Positions 43,753 through 53,088 of a stretch of DNA of 64,000 nucleotides are shown piece after piece (the first letter of the stretch is position 1; every line of letters begins with the position of its first letter). The DNA comes from Streptomyces justiciae (GTDB lineage Bacteria; Actinomycetota; Actinomycetes; Streptomycetales; Streptomycetaceae). The translations under genes and the position numbers were made by a program. The DNA lies in assembly GCF_015163075.1 (NCBI RefSeq), contig NZ_JADDXU010000007.1, forward strand, positions 186,001 to 250,000. Direction: 5' to 3'. The notes beneath the pieces are model-generated. The model saw nothing but the letters and a program-made list of their open reading frames with translations, ran no database searches and was not told where the DNA came from.

Positions 43753-44991
43753 ATGACTTCGCACGCCCTCCTGCCCGCCAACCCCCAACTCGCCCTCGCC
43801 GACGACCTCCTGAAGCTGCTCCGCACCACCAGCACCGAGCCCCGCCCCGACGACCAGCTCGAAGCGCTCACCCTCGCCGTCGCGGCCGACCTGCCCGTAC
43901 TGCTGTGGGGCGAGCCCGGCATCGGCAAGACCGCGGCGCTGACGCAACTCGCCGACTCCCTCGACCTGCCGCTGACCACCGTGATCGCCAGCGTCCACGA
44001 ACCGACCGACTTCTCCGGACTGCCCATCGTGGGCGACGACCCCGCGGTGCAGGGGGTGCCGATGGCTCCGCCGCAGTGGGCCGTCGAGCTGGTCCGGGCC
44101 GGACGGGGGCTGCTCTTCCTCGACGAACTGTCCACCGCCACCCCGGCCGTGCAGGCCGCGCTGCTGCGGGTCGTGCTGGAGCGCAGGGTCGGCGCGCTCC
44201 AACTGCCGCCGGGCGTAAGGATCGTGGCCGCCGCCAATCCGCGGGCGTCGGCGGCGGACGGCTGGGAGCTGAGCCCACCGCTGGCCAACCGGTTCGTGCA
44301 CCTGTACTGGGTGCACGACCGGGACGTGGTGGTGCGGGGCCTCGGCGGGGTGTGGCCCCGGGCCGAACTGCCCCGCCTGGAGCCGGAGCGGCTGGCGGAG
44401 GCGGTGGCGTTCGCGCGGCGCGCGGTCTGCGGCTTCCTGCACGCCCGGCCGACGCTGATCCACCGGCTCCCGAACACCGAGACGCGGCGCGGCGGCGCCT
44501 GGCCCTCGCCGCGCAGCTGGGAGACGGCGCTGACCCTGCTGGCCTTCGGCACGGCGGCCGACGTCTCCCGTGAGGTGCTGGCGCTGCTGGTGCGGGGCGC
44601 GGTGGGGGACGGACCGGGCCTCGAACTGCTCGCCCACCTCGACCGGATGGACCTCCCGGACCCGGAGTCGCTGCTGGCCGACCCGCCCACCGCCGAGCTG
44701 CCCGAGCGCGGCGACCTGCGGCAGGCCGCGCTGGAGGCGGTGGTCGCGGCGGTCGGCGCCCGGCCGGAACGGGAGCGCTGGGAGGCGGGCTGGGCGGTGC
44801 TGGTCCGGGCCATGGAGACCGGCGCCCCGGATCTGCTGGTCGCCCCGGCCAAGGCGCTGGCCGCGCTGCGGCGCGACGACTGGGAGGTGCCGGCGGCGGT
44901 GGAACGGCTGGCCAAGGTCGTCGGGATCGCCGACCGGGCGGAACGGTCGGTGGAACGGGTGGCGGCGGAGCGGGTGGGTGCGGGGCGATGA
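43753..44991 (+). CDS. MoxR-family AAA+ ATPase
   Basis: 412 residues. Walker A is GEPGIGKT (53-60) and Walker B GLLFLDEL near 115. Sensor-1 follows in RIVAAANPRASA, as does VHEPTDFSGLPIVGDD, typical of MoxR ATPases. A helical C-terminal region of about 170 residues follows the AAA core. MoxR proteins act as chaperone-like ATPases on VWA partners, and the next gene, overlapping by 4 bases (ATGA), encodes one. ATG 43753 is chosen; an ATG two codons upstream is equally in frame. Confidence 0.92.
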   Translation: MTSHALLPANPQLALADDLLKLLRTTSTEPRPDDQLEALTLAVAADLPVLLWGEPGIGKTAALTQLADSLDLPLTTVIASVHEPTDFSGLPIVGDDPAVQGVPMAPPQWAVELVRAGRGLLFLDELSTATPAVQAALLRVVLERRVGALQLPPGVRIVAAANPRASAADGWELSPPLANRFVHLYWVHDRDVVVRGLGGVWPRAELPRLEPERLAEAVAFARRAVCGFLHARPTLIHRLPNTETRRGGAWPSPRSWETALTLLAFGTAADVSREVLALLVRGAVGDGPGLELLAHLDRMDLPDPESLLADPPTAELPERGDLRQAALEAVVAAVGARPERERWEAGWAVLVRAMETGAPDLLVAPAKALAALRRDDWEVPAAVERLAKVVGIADRAERSVERVAAERVGAGR

Positions 44992-46319
44992 AGGATGCCG
45001 TACGGCGGCCGTTGCCGCGTCCGATGTCCCCGCCTCCCCCACCGCGCCCGGTGCGGGCCACACTGCCGCAACCACCCGGCACCGACAGCGAGGGGGATCA
45101 ACTCCCTCTGGACATGGAGAAGTTGCTCGCCGCCCGGCTGCACGCCGTCAAGGTCCGCCCGTACCTCGCCGTCGCCCTCTTCGCGCTCCACATCGTCGAG
45201 GACCGGTCCGTGCCGACGATGGCGGTCGACGCGCACTGGCGCTGCTACGTCTCCCCCGCCTTCGTGGCCCGCATGCCGGTGGAGGAGCTGGCCGGCGTCT
45301 GGGTGCACGAGGTGTCCCATCTCCTCCGGGACCACCACGGGCGGGGCGAGCGCTACGCGCGGGAGAACGAGGAGTACGGCCCCGGCGAGCGGCTGCGCCG
45401 CAACATCGCCGCCGACTTCGAGATCAACGACGACATCTACGGCGACGGCCTGCCCCGCCCCCTCGGCGCGGTCCTGCCGTCACTGCTGGGCCTGAAGAAC
45501 GGCCTCCTCATGGAGGAGTACCTGCGGACGTCGTCGATGTCCGGGCTCGCCGCCGACCTGGCCTGGCTGGACTGCGGCAGCGGCGCCGACGGGCAGGCGC
45601 GGCCCTGGGAGCTGGGCGCCGAGGGGGCGAACGGGCTGACCCGGCAGCAACGCGACGCGGTACGCTTCCGGGTCGCCGAGGGGATCAAGGGGCGGCCGGG
45701 CGAGGCCCCTGAGGGCTGGCGGCGCTGGGCGGACGAGGCGTTCCATCCGCCGCAGCCCTGGCGGCAGTTGCTGGGCGCGGCGATCCGCTCGGCGGCGGGT
45801 GCGCCGGGGGTGGGCGAGAACCACACGTACCGTCGTCCGTCGCGGCGCTCGGCCGCCGTCCCCGGGGTGCTGCTGCCGAGTCTGCGTCGCACCCCGCCCC
45901 GGGTGTGCGTGGTGATCGACACCTCCGGTTCGGTGAGCGATGCCGAGCTGGGCAGCGCGCTGCTGGAGGTGGCGGCGATCGCACGGGCCGTGGGCGGCCG
46001 GCGTGACCTGGTCTCGGTGATCTCCTGCGACGCGGCGGCCGGACTCGCCGCGCCGCTCTGCCGCGCCGAGGACATCGAACTGATCGGCGGCGGTGGGACG
46101 GACCTGCGCTCGGGCTTCGCCCGGGCACTCCGCTCCCGACCCCGCCCGGACGTGATCGTCGCCCTCACGGACGGCCAGACCCCCTGGCCGTCCGATGCGC
46201 CGCCCTGCCGGACCGTCGTCGGGCTCTTCCCGCGTCCCGCGCGAGGCGTGAACGAGCGGGACCCGGACTACGTCCCCGACACCCCGCCGTCCTGGGCACG
46301 TGTCGTCACCATCAACTGA
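44988..46319 (+). CDS. VWA-like protein with metallopeptidase-like domain (DUF2201 type)
   Basis: 443 residues. The N-terminal putative metallopeptidase domain has HEVSH at 107-111 (HExxH), followed by a helical region with ADFEINDDIY, the usual downstream acidic ligand area. The C-terminal von Willebrand A domain carries a complete MIDAS: Asp311-x-Ser313-x-Ser315 in VVIDTSGSV, Thr in GGGGTDLRSG and Asp in ALTDGQT. It is coupled to the MoxR gene. Its last 8 bases overlap the convergent GH42 gene. Proteolytic activity is inferred from the motif only. Confidence 0.9.
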   Translation: MKDAVRRPLPRPMSPPPPPRPVRATLPQPPGTDSEGDQLPLDMEKLLAARLHAVKVRPYLAVALFALHIVEDRSVPTMAVDAHWRCYVSPAFVARMPVEELAGVWVHEVSHLLRDHHGRGERYARENEEYGPGERLRRNIAADFEINDDIYGDGLPRPLGAVLPSLLGLKNGLLMEEYLRTSSMSGLAADLAWLDCGSGADGQARPWELGAEGANGLTRQQRDAVRFRVAEGIKGRPGEAPEGWRRWADEAFHPPQPWRQLLGAAIRSAAGAPGVGENHTYRRPSRRSAAVPGVLLPSLRRTPPRVCVVIDTSGSVSDAELGSALLEVAAIARAVGGRRDLVSVISCDAAAGLAAPLCRAEDIELIGGGGTDLRSGFARALRSRPRPDVIVALTDGQTPWPSDAPPCRTVVGLFPRPARGVNERDPDYVPDTPPSWARVVTIN

Positions 46320-48315
46320 GCAGCCGCAGCACGGCCACGCCGAGCGGGTCGAGGGACAGGGGGTCGCCCTGCTCGGTCTGCTTCCCGGTGAGGAGGTCGA
46401 CGACCGTCGCGGGGGCGGTCAAGTGGGCTGCTTTCGTCGCGTGGTTGAGGACGAAGAGGATGCGGGTGCCGTCGGGGGCGACGCGGGTCGCGGTCTCGAC
46501 GGCCGGGTGGTCGGCGTACGGGCCGAGCAGGTCGTGACGGGTGAGGACGCGGCGGATCATCTGGTCGACGCCGGGCTGGTCGAGGGCTGTGGCGACGTAC
46601 CATGCCTCGCCGTCCCCGAAGGCGTTACGGGTCACCGCCGGCGTACCCGCGTAGAAGTCGCTGCCGTACGTGGCGACCGGCTCGGCGCCGCACGGCTGGA
46701 CGATCTCGAAGACCAGGCGGGACTCGCACCCCAACTCCGCGATCGACTGGGCGACTTCGGGCTGCCGGGCATCCCATTCGTCCACGCGGACGCCCATGAG
46801 CGGGGCGAGCGGGCCGGGGACGTCGGTGAGGAAGGCGCGGTCGTGCTCGTCGACGCGGCCGGAGAGGAAGGTCGTCAGGACGGTGCCCCCGCGTGCGGCG
46901 ACGGCTTCGAGGCGGGTGGCGAGGTCGCCCTTGACCATGTGGAGGACGGGGGCGAGGACCACGTCGTACGAGGTCAGGTCGGCGGTCTGCGGTACGACGT
47001 CCACGTCGGCGCCGGCCTCGCGGGCGGCACGGTAGTAGGCGTGGACGACGTCCTGGTACTTGACCAACCGGGAGGGGCCGTCGGAGATCTCCAGGGCCCA
47101 CCAGCTGTCCCAGTCGAAGAGGAGGGCGGTGCGGGCGGGGGTGCGGGCGCCGAGGGTGGCTGCGCCGAGTTCGGCGAGTTCCCTTCCCAGGTCGGATACT
47201 TCTCGGAACACCCGGGTGTCGTCCCGGCCCGCGTGCCCGATGACCGCCCCGTGGTACTTCTCGCAGGCGCCACGGGAGGCGCGCATCTGGAAGTAGAGGG
47301 CGGCGTCGGCGCCGTGGGCGATCGCCTGGAAGGTGGCGAGACGCAACTCCCCCGGCCTGCGCAGGGGGTTCACGTCCCGGCAGGCGGTCGTCGACGGGGT
47401 CTGCTCCATGAGCCAGAAGGGGGCGCCGTCCTTGAGGCCGCGCATCAGGTCGTGGGCCAGGGCGGGCCAGGTGGGCGGGGCGCCGAGGGGCGGGTAGCTG
47501 TCCCAGGACGCGAAGTCGAGGTGGGGTGCCCAGCGGTGGTAGTCGAGGGGGCGAAACATGCCCATGAAGTTGGTGGTGACGGGCGTCTCCGGGTCGTACC
47601 GCCGGATCGCCTCCTTCTCGGCGAGGAAGCAGCCGAGGAGCGCGTCGGTGGTGAAGCGGAAGTAGTCGAGGGTGATGCCCTGGAAGGCGGTGTGGTCGGG
47701 GCCGCGCCAGTGTTCGGTGAGGGCGTTGGGCGGCTCGATCTCGGTCCAGTCGGTGTAGCGGTGGGACCAGAAAGTGGTCCACCAGGCGTCGTTGAGGGAG
47801 TCGAGGGTGGCGTACCGGTTGCGCAGCCAGTCGCGGAAGGCGTCCGCGCACAGCTCGCAGTAACAGACGCCCCCGTACTCGTTGTTGATGTGCCAGGCGA
47901 GCAACGCCGGGTGGTCGGCGTAGCGTTCGGCGAGGCGTCCGGCCATCGCGGTGGAGAGGCGGCGGTACGCCGGTGAGCTGGGGCAGAAGTTGTGCCGCTG
48001 GCCGTAGCGGTGCCGACGGCCCTCGAAGTCGGTGCGGTTGGTCTCGGGGTACTCCTTGGCGAGCCAGGGCGGGAGGGCGGCCGTGCCGGTGGCCAGGCAG
48101 ACCTGGCGGCCCTCGGCGGCGGCGCGGTCGAGGATGCGGTCGAGGATCGTGAAGTCGTAGGTGTCCTCGGCGGGTTGGGTGAGCGACCAGGAGAAGACGC
48201 CGACGGTGAGGGTGTCGATGCCGGCCAGGGTGAAGAGGCGGTGGTCCTCGTCCCAGACGTCCTGCGGCCACTGTTCGGGGTTGTAGTCGCCGCCGTACGG
48301 AATCTTGCCTGTCAT
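46312..48315 (-). CDS. GH42 beta-galactosidase
   Basis: 667 residues with no signal peptide, so cytoplasmic. The TIM barrel starts YGGDYNPEQWP. Acid/base Glu146 is in HINNEYGG and nucleophile Glu304 in WLMEQTPS. The zinc-cluster cysteines CYCELC (151-156) and Cys111 are present. It cleaves beta-galactosides such as those of arabinogalactan or galactooligosaccharides. The ATG at 48315 overlaps the stop of the DUF624 gene. It is the last gene of the importer/GH39/GH42 operon. Confidence 0.93.
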   Translation of the reverse strand: MTGKIPYGGDYNPEQWPQDVWDEDHRLFTLAGIDTLTVGVFSWSLTQPAEDTYDFTILDRILDRAAAEGRQVCLATGTAALPPWLAKEYPETNRTDFEGRRHRYGQRHNFCPSSPAYRRLSTAMAGRLAERYADHPALLAWHINNEYGGVCYCELCADAFRDWLRNRYATLDSLNDAWWTTFWSHRYTDWTEIEPPNALTEHWRGPDHTAFQGITLDYFRFTTDALLGCFLAEKEAIRRYDPETPVTTNFMGMFRPLDYHRWAPHLDFASWDSYPPLGAPPTWPALAHDLMRGLKDGAPFWLMEQTPSTTACRDVNPLRRPGELRLATFQAIAHGADAALYFQMRASRGACEKYHGAVIGHAGRDDTRVFREVSDLGRELAELGAATLGARTPARTALLFDWDSWWALEISDGPSRLVKYQDVVHAYYRAAREAGADVDVVPQTADLTSYDVVLAPVLHMVKGDLATRLEAVAARGGTVLTTFLSGRVDEHDRAFLTDVPGPLAPLMGVRVDEWDARQPEVAQSIAELGCESRLVFEIVQPCGAEPVATYGSDFYAGTPAVTRNAFGDGEAWYVATALDQPGVDQMIRRVLTRHDLLGPYADHPAVETATRVAPDGTRILFVLNHATKAAHLTAPATVVDLLTGKQTEQGDPLSLDPLGVAVLRLLS

Positions 48316-48992
48316 ACGGTGAAGTCCCTCTCGGTCTCGGCGATCAGCGCGCGGCTGCCGTGCAGCAGGGACAGCAGCAGCGGGGCGGCCAGCAGGGCGG
48401 GCAGGGCCTCGGTGAGCAGGGCGGTCCCCGCGGCGGCCAGGACGAGCAGTGAGCCGGCGGCGAGGGTGGCGCGGCCGTGCCGGAACAGGAAGTACGCGGC
48501 GAGGCGGGCGGTGTCGCGGGTGCGGAAGCTGAAGAGGGAGGTCAGGACGAGCGCGTGCGCTCCCCAGAGCAGCGAACCGGTCCCGATCACGCCGAGCAGC
48601 ACCGCCCACCAGCCGGGCAGCCCGGTCGCGGAGAAGTGCGTGAGGGTGAACGCGATGACCGTGAGCCAGGCCAGCAGCGGCGCCCACAGCCGCAGCGCGG
48701 GCAGCGCGTTGAGCCGCCAGCCGCGCCGGTAGGCGCGGGCCGGGTGGAGGTCGGTGAGGTCGCGGTCGCGGTGGTGGAGGGCGTAGACGGCGGCGCAGGC
48801 GGCCGGGCCGAGCGGGAGGAGGCATACGGCGGCCAGGGGGAGGTTGGTCGGGTCGGGGCCCAGTAGGAGGAGGCCGGCGAGGCCGGGTGCGGCGGCAAGC
48901 AGGAGGAGGGCGCCGACCGTGACGAGGGTGTGGATGAGAGCGGCGGCCCGTGCGAACGGGCCGACACCGAAGGCGGCGGACTGTGTGCTCAT
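48312..48992 (-). CDS. DUF624 (YesL-like) membrane protein
   Basis: 226 residues with about five to six hydrophobic segments, for example LIHTLVTVGALLLLAAAPGL and LLAWLTVIAFTLTHFS. YesL-like proteins are regularly encoded beside LplABC/YtcPQ-type sugar importers, as here. Their function is unknown. It overlaps the genes on both sides by 4 bases (ATGA), so it is obligatorily co-translated within the operon. Confidence 0.82.
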   Translation of the reverse strand: MSTQSAAFGVGPFARAAALIHTLVTVGALLLLAAAPGLAGLLLLGPDPTNLPLAAVCLLPLGPAACAAVYALHHRDRDLTDLHPARAYRRGWRLNALPALRLWAPLLAWLTVIAFTLTHFSATGLPGWWAVLLGVIGTGSLLWGAHALVLTSLFSFRTRDTARLAAYFLFRHGRATLAAGSLLVLAAAGTALLTEALPALLAAPLLLSLLHGSRALIAETERDFTV

Positions 48993-50500
48993 CGCGGCTC
49001 CCCGCCCAGCAGTCGGCGCTCGTCCGCCCAGGGCGGCGCCTCGTCCACGACCGCGCTGACCTCGACCAACGTCACCTCATGACGGCTCAGCGTCAGATCC
49101 AGCTCCACCCGGCCGTCCGCCACCGGCAGCCGCAGATGCCGTCGGCCGGGCTCGGCCGCCTCATGGAGTACGTCGAGCTGCTGCGGCCGGGGTGAGCGGG
49201 GGCTGCCCATCCGCTGCCAGGCCGTGCGGGCGTTGCCGTGCTCCTCGTCCACGCTTGACCGCCGTACGAAGGCCTCGCCCGCGGCCTTCAGCGGTACCGA
49301 CAGCTTCAGCCGGTGCCGCTCCGGCCCCGGCGTCTCCCCGCTCGCGTCGACCGGCGCCCAGGCGAGGACGGTGACGCGGCCGTCCGCATGCCGGGTGACC
49401 AGGTGGTCGTCGCCGCGGGCGAGCAGGTGGGTGCCCATGCGTGCCATGAACGCGTACAGGTGGTACGTCGGCTTCTTCACCTGCCGGTGGGTGAGCAGTC
49501 CGAAGCCGCCGTGGAAGAGGGCGGTCGGCGGGCCGGCCTCCTCGAACATGTCGCTGAACGTCCAGTAGGAGAAGGAGTCGACGTGGTCGCCGCCGTGCGC
49601 GAGGACGGGGGCCAGGTAGGCGGCGTGGAAGGCGGTGTCGTGGACGGGGTTGTCGGGGCGGTAGGAGGAGTTGAACTCCGTGATGTGGACGAGCAGTTCG
49701 GCGAGGCGGGTGCCTTTCAGGAGGTCCCTGGGCGTGGCGAACTGGTCGAGGAGGTGTCGCGCGGGCGCCAGCGTCTGGTGGGTGCCGAAGGGCACGTGGT
49801 GGGCCGGGCCCGAGGTGTAGGCGTGCTTGGAGACGAAGTCGACGGGCACGTCCCCGCGCTCCGCGAACTCGGCGAACCGGCCCAGCCATTCGTCCGCGCC
49901 GGGCGAGATCGCCGGGCCGCCGACTTGCAGCCCCGCGTCCACCTCCTTCACCGCGGCCGCCGTCACCTCGTACAGCCGGTGATAGGCCTGTTCGTCCGCG
50001 TGCTCCCAGAAGTCGGGCAGGTTGGGCTCGTTCCAGACCTCGATGGGCCAGGTGCGCACCTCGTCGAGGCCGTAGCGGTCGACGAGGTGGGCGACGGTCG
50101 CACGGACCAGGTCCGCCCACTCCTCGTAGGACCGGGGCGGGGTGACGTTGCCCCGCCACCAGAAGACCGTCTGCTTGCCCGACGCCAACTCCTCGGGCAT
50201 GAAGCCCAGTTCGAGGAACGGCCGAATGCCGAGGTCGAGGTAGGCGTCGACGACCTGGTCGACGTAGGTGAACGAGTGGTGGACGTGCCGGGCGCCCTGC
50301 CACTCGTAGGGACGGTGGACCGCCATGCCGTCGCTCAGGAGGCCGTGACCGCGGATGTACCGGAAGCCGATCTCGTCCTGGAGCAGCTTCAGCGAGTCCT
50401 GGTAGTCGCGGCGCAGGGCGAGTTCGATGCGGCCGGTGCCGACGCAGTGGCGCCAGGCGTCGGAGAGTTCGCCGGTCGGTTCGGCGGGGACGTGGATCAC
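48989..50500 (-). CDS. GH39 beta-xylosidase-like glycoside hydrolase
   Basis: 503 residues from GTG 50500, overlapping the binding-protein stop (GTGA) with AAGGAG before it. It is a GH39 TIM barrel with acid/base Glu158 in EVWNEPNLPDFW and nucleophile Glu275 in HITEFNSSY, and a C-terminal beta-sandwich. There is no signal peptide, so it acts on imported oligosaccharides. Family members are beta-xylosidases or alpha-L-iduronidases; beta-xylosidase or a related activity fits the setting. Confidence 0.9.
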   Translation of the reverse strand: MIHVPAEPTGELSDAWRHCVGTGRIELALRRDYQDSLKLLQDEIGFRYIRGHGLLSDGMAVHRPYEWQGARHVHHSFTYVDQVVDAYLDLGIRPFLELGFMPEELASGKQTVFWWRGNVTPPRSYEEWADLVRATVAHLVDRYGLDEVRTWPIEVWNEPNLPDFWEHADEQAYHRLYEVTAAAVKEVDAGLQVGGPAISPGADEWLGRFAEFAERGDVPVDFVSKHAYTSGPAHHVPFGTHQTLAPARHLLDQFATPRDLLKGTRLAELLVHITEFNSSYRPDNPVHDTAFHAAYLAPVLAHGGDHVDSFSYWTFSDMFEEAGPPTALFHGGFGLLTHRQVKKPTYHLYAFMARMGTHLLARGDDHLVTRHADGRVTVLAWAPVDASGETPGPERHRLKLSVPLKAAGEAFVRRSSVDEEHGNARTAWQRMGSPRSPRPQQLDVLHEAAEPGRRHLRLPVADGRVELDLTLSRHEVTLVEVSAVVDEAPPWADERRLLGGEPR

Positions 50501-52152
50501 CCGTTCTCCTTCTTGAACCGGTCGTACGCCTGGTTGTGCAGGTCGACGAGCCGCTGGAGGTTCTTCGCCTTCAACTCGGAGACGTAGGCGTCCCATTCGG
50601 ACATCGGCCGCTTGCCGAGAACGAACTTGAGGGTGTTCTGGATGGCGTGGTCCTTGAGGGGCGTATCGAGGAGCGTCGCCTGTTCCTGTTCCACCGACTG
50701 CAGGGGGTGGGCGGGGTCGATGGGCAGTTCCTCGCGCTGGGACATCGCGTCCTGGAACTTCTTCTCGTCCGGGCCGAAGTTGGAGGAGACCAGCTCCCAG
50801 CTGCCGCCGTAGGTGAACACGCCGTTGAAGAAACCGAAGTCCTTCTGGAGGTCCTTCGGGGCGTCCGGGTCGGAGCCCATGAGGGAGATGCCGGGCTCCA
50901 GCTTGTAGGTGCCGCCGGCCTCGGTGTAAGTGACGCCCTGGACACCCCACTTGCACAGCTTCTGGCCCTCGTCCGAGTACCAGAGCCAGTCCACGAACTG
51001 CATCATCGCGACGAAGCTGTCACTCTTGAGGGCCTTGCTGGAGACCATGATCCCGTTCTCCAGCCTCACCCCGCCGAGGACGACCGGGCCCGCCGGTCCG
51101 AGCGGCACCGGGACCATCTCGATCTTCGCGCCCTTGACCTGCTTCTCCAGGTTGTAGCGGTAGTTCTGCACCAGCTCCTGCGGGTTGGCGCTGATGACGT
51201 ACGACTTCTCGGCCAGCAGCTTCTGCGTCGCCTGGTCGTCCTGCTGGGTGAAGCTCTCCGGGTCGAGCAGCTTCTCGGCGACGATCTTTCTCAAGAACTC
51301 GATCATCGCCCGGTAGTTGTCCTGCGTGGCGGTGAAGACGAACTTCTGCGCCTTGGTGTCGAAGCTGATGTTGTCGTACGCCCAGCCCGCCTTCACCCCG
51401 TAGGACTGGCCGAGGTACTGGAACAACGCCCCGCAGGGGAACGGGGTGTTGACGCTCCAGCGGTCGGTCCACGGGTACTTGTCGGGGTACTCCGTCTTGA
51501 GCGCCTTCAGGACCGAGTACACCTCGTCCCAGGTGCCGGGCAGGGTGAGGCCGAGCTTGTCGAGGACGTCGGTGCGGAAAGAGAGGGAGTAGCCGGCCTT
51601 GGGCTTCTCGTGCAGGCCGGGCAGCAGGTAGTACTTGCCGTCGGACTGGCGTATGGAGTCGAGCTCGGGTTCGAGCTTCCACCTCTTCACCTTGTCCTGG
51701 TAGTTGGGCATGAGGTGCACGTACTCGCTGACCGGGAGGATCGCGCCGGAGGACACGAAGGCGACCTCGCCCGGGTGGTAGGTCTTCGGGATCAGGAAGG
51801 GGGCGTCGCCCGCGCCGATGAGGACGCTGCGCTTCTTCTCGTAGTCGGCGAGCGGGATGTCGACCGGCTTCAGGGTGATGCCGGTGCGCTTGGTGACCTC
51901 CTTCCAGAACAGCCAGCTGCTCTTGTACGGGTAGACCGGGTTGTTGTTGTGCAGCATCGAGAAGGACAGCGGCTTGGCGGCCTTGAACTGCTGCCCGGCG
52001 CGGTACTCCTTCATCGCGCCGTTCTGCTTCTTCGACAGGTCCTTGCTGTCGCCGCCGTTGTCGCCGCTGCCGCAGCCGGTGAGGCCGGCGAGACCGATGA
52101 AGCCGGCGGCGGCCAAGATCTGACGCCGCGACAGCTCTCCTGCGTTCTTCAC
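50497..52152 (-). CDS. Extracellular solute-binding lipoprotein, LplA type
   Basis: 551 residues from GTG 52152, with GGGAG 5 bases before. The leader SRRQILAAAGFIGLAGLTGC combines a twin-arginine-like start with a lipobox ending at Cys27. The length (about 550) and the LplB/LplC-type permeases mark the large CUT1 binding proteins that deliver complex plant oligosaccharides. From the downstream GH39 and GH42 the ligand may be a xylo-, arabino- or galacto-oligosaccharide (inferred). Confidence 0.9.
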   Translation of the reverse strand: MKNAGELSRRQILAAAGFIGLAGLTGCGSGDNGGDSKDLSKKQNGAMKEYRAGQQFKAAKPLSFSMLHNNNPVYPYKSSWLFWKEVTKRTGITLKPVDIPLADYEKKRSVLIGAGDAPFLIPKTYHPGEVAFVSSGAILPVSEYVHLMPNYQDKVKRWKLEPELDSIRQSDGKYYLLPGLHEKPKAGYSLSFRTDVLDKLGLTLPGTWDEVYSVLKALKTEYPDKYPWTDRWSVNTPFPCGALFQYLGQSYGVKAGWAYDNISFDTKAQKFVFTATQDNYRAMIEFLRKIVAEKLLDPESFTQQDDQATQKLLAEKSYVISANPQELVQNYRYNLEKQVKGAKIEMVPVPLGPAGPVVLGGVRLENGIMVSSKALKSDSFVAMMQFVDWLWYSDEGQKLCKWGVQGVTYTEAGGTYKLEPGISLMGSDPDAPKDLQKDFGFFNGVFTYGGSWELVSSNFGPDEKKFQDAMSQREELPIDPAHPLQSVEQEQATLLDTPLKDHAIQNTLKFVLGKRPMSEWDAYVSELKAKNLQRLVDLHNQAYDRFKKENG

Positions 52153-52218
52153 GGGAACTCCCTTGTTCCGTAGGTGAGTCGGGGACCAGCTCTTGACGGC
52201 TTGGGTGAGTCGGGGGAA

Positions 52219-53088
52219 TCAGCCCTTGACCGCGCCGAGCATCACGCCCGAGACGAAGTAGCGCTGGACGAACGGGTACACGCAGAGGATCGGCAGCGAG
52301 GTGAGCACGATGGTCACCGCCTGGATGTTCGCGCCGACCTGGCTGAGCTGCTCGGTGCCGGCGCCCGCGTTGGAGCCGCCGGTGGCGCCCAGGATCATGT
52401 TCCGCAGATAGACGGTGACCGGCATCAGGTCCGAGCTGTCCATGTAGAGGAAAGCGCTGAACCAGGAGTTCCAGAAGGACACCGAGTAGAAGAGGACCAT
52501 CGTCGCGACGACCGCCTTGGACAGCGGCAGCACGACCCTGAGCAGGATGCCGTAGGTGCTCAGCCCGTCGATCTGCGCGGCCTCCTCCAGCTCCCCCGGC
52601 AGACTCTCGAAGAAGGCCTTCATCACCAGCAGGTTGAAGACGCTGATCGCGTTGGGCAGGGCGATCGCCCACACGCTGTTCTTCAGGCCGAGGGTGGTGA
52701 TCAGCACGTAGTTGGGGATCAGCCCGCCGGTGAAGAACATGGTGAACACGGCGACGCCGATGAGCGCGGTGCGGCCCTTGAGGTGCTTCTTCGACAGGAC
52801 GTACGCGTAACAGGTCGTCAGGATCATGGCGACGGCGGTGGAGACGACCGTGTAGAACACGGTGTTGCCGTAGTTCCGCCAGAACATCGAGTCCTGGAAC
52901 ACGATTTTGTACGTGGTGAGGTTGAACCCCTTGGGCCACAGCGTCACTTCACCGGCGCGGATCTGCCGCTCCCCGCTGAAGGACCGGGCGATGATGTTGA
53001 CGAAGGGATACAGGGTCACGACCACGACGAGGCTGAGGATCACCCCGTTGACGCCCTGGAACACCCGGTAGGAACGGCTCGGCCTCAC
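52219..53088 (-). CDS. Carbohydrate ABC permease, LplC/YtcP type
   Basis: 289 residues from GTG 53088, which overlaps the stop of the preceding permease (GTGA); longer openings are antisense shadows. There are about six membrane segments, with the EAA loop LEEAAQIDGLSTYGILLRVVLP and an end YFVSGVMLGAVKG typical of YtcP/LplC. It forms the channel with the next-listed permease. No ATPase is encoded in the operon. Confidence 0.9.
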   Translation of the reverse strand: MRPSRSYRVFQGVNGVILSLVVVVTLYPFVNIIARSFSGERQIRAGEVTLWPKGFNLTTYKIVFQDSMFWRNYGNTVFYTVVSTAVAMILTTCYAYVLSKKHLKGRTALIGVAVFTMFFTGGLIPNYVLITTLGLKNSVWAIALPNAISVFNLLVMKAFFESLPGELEEAAQIDGLSTYGILLRVVLPLSKAVVATMVLFYSVSFWNSWFSAFLYMDSSDLMPVTVYLRNMILGATGGSNAGAGTEQLSQVGANIQAVTIVLTSLPILCVYPFVQRYFVSGVMLGAVKG

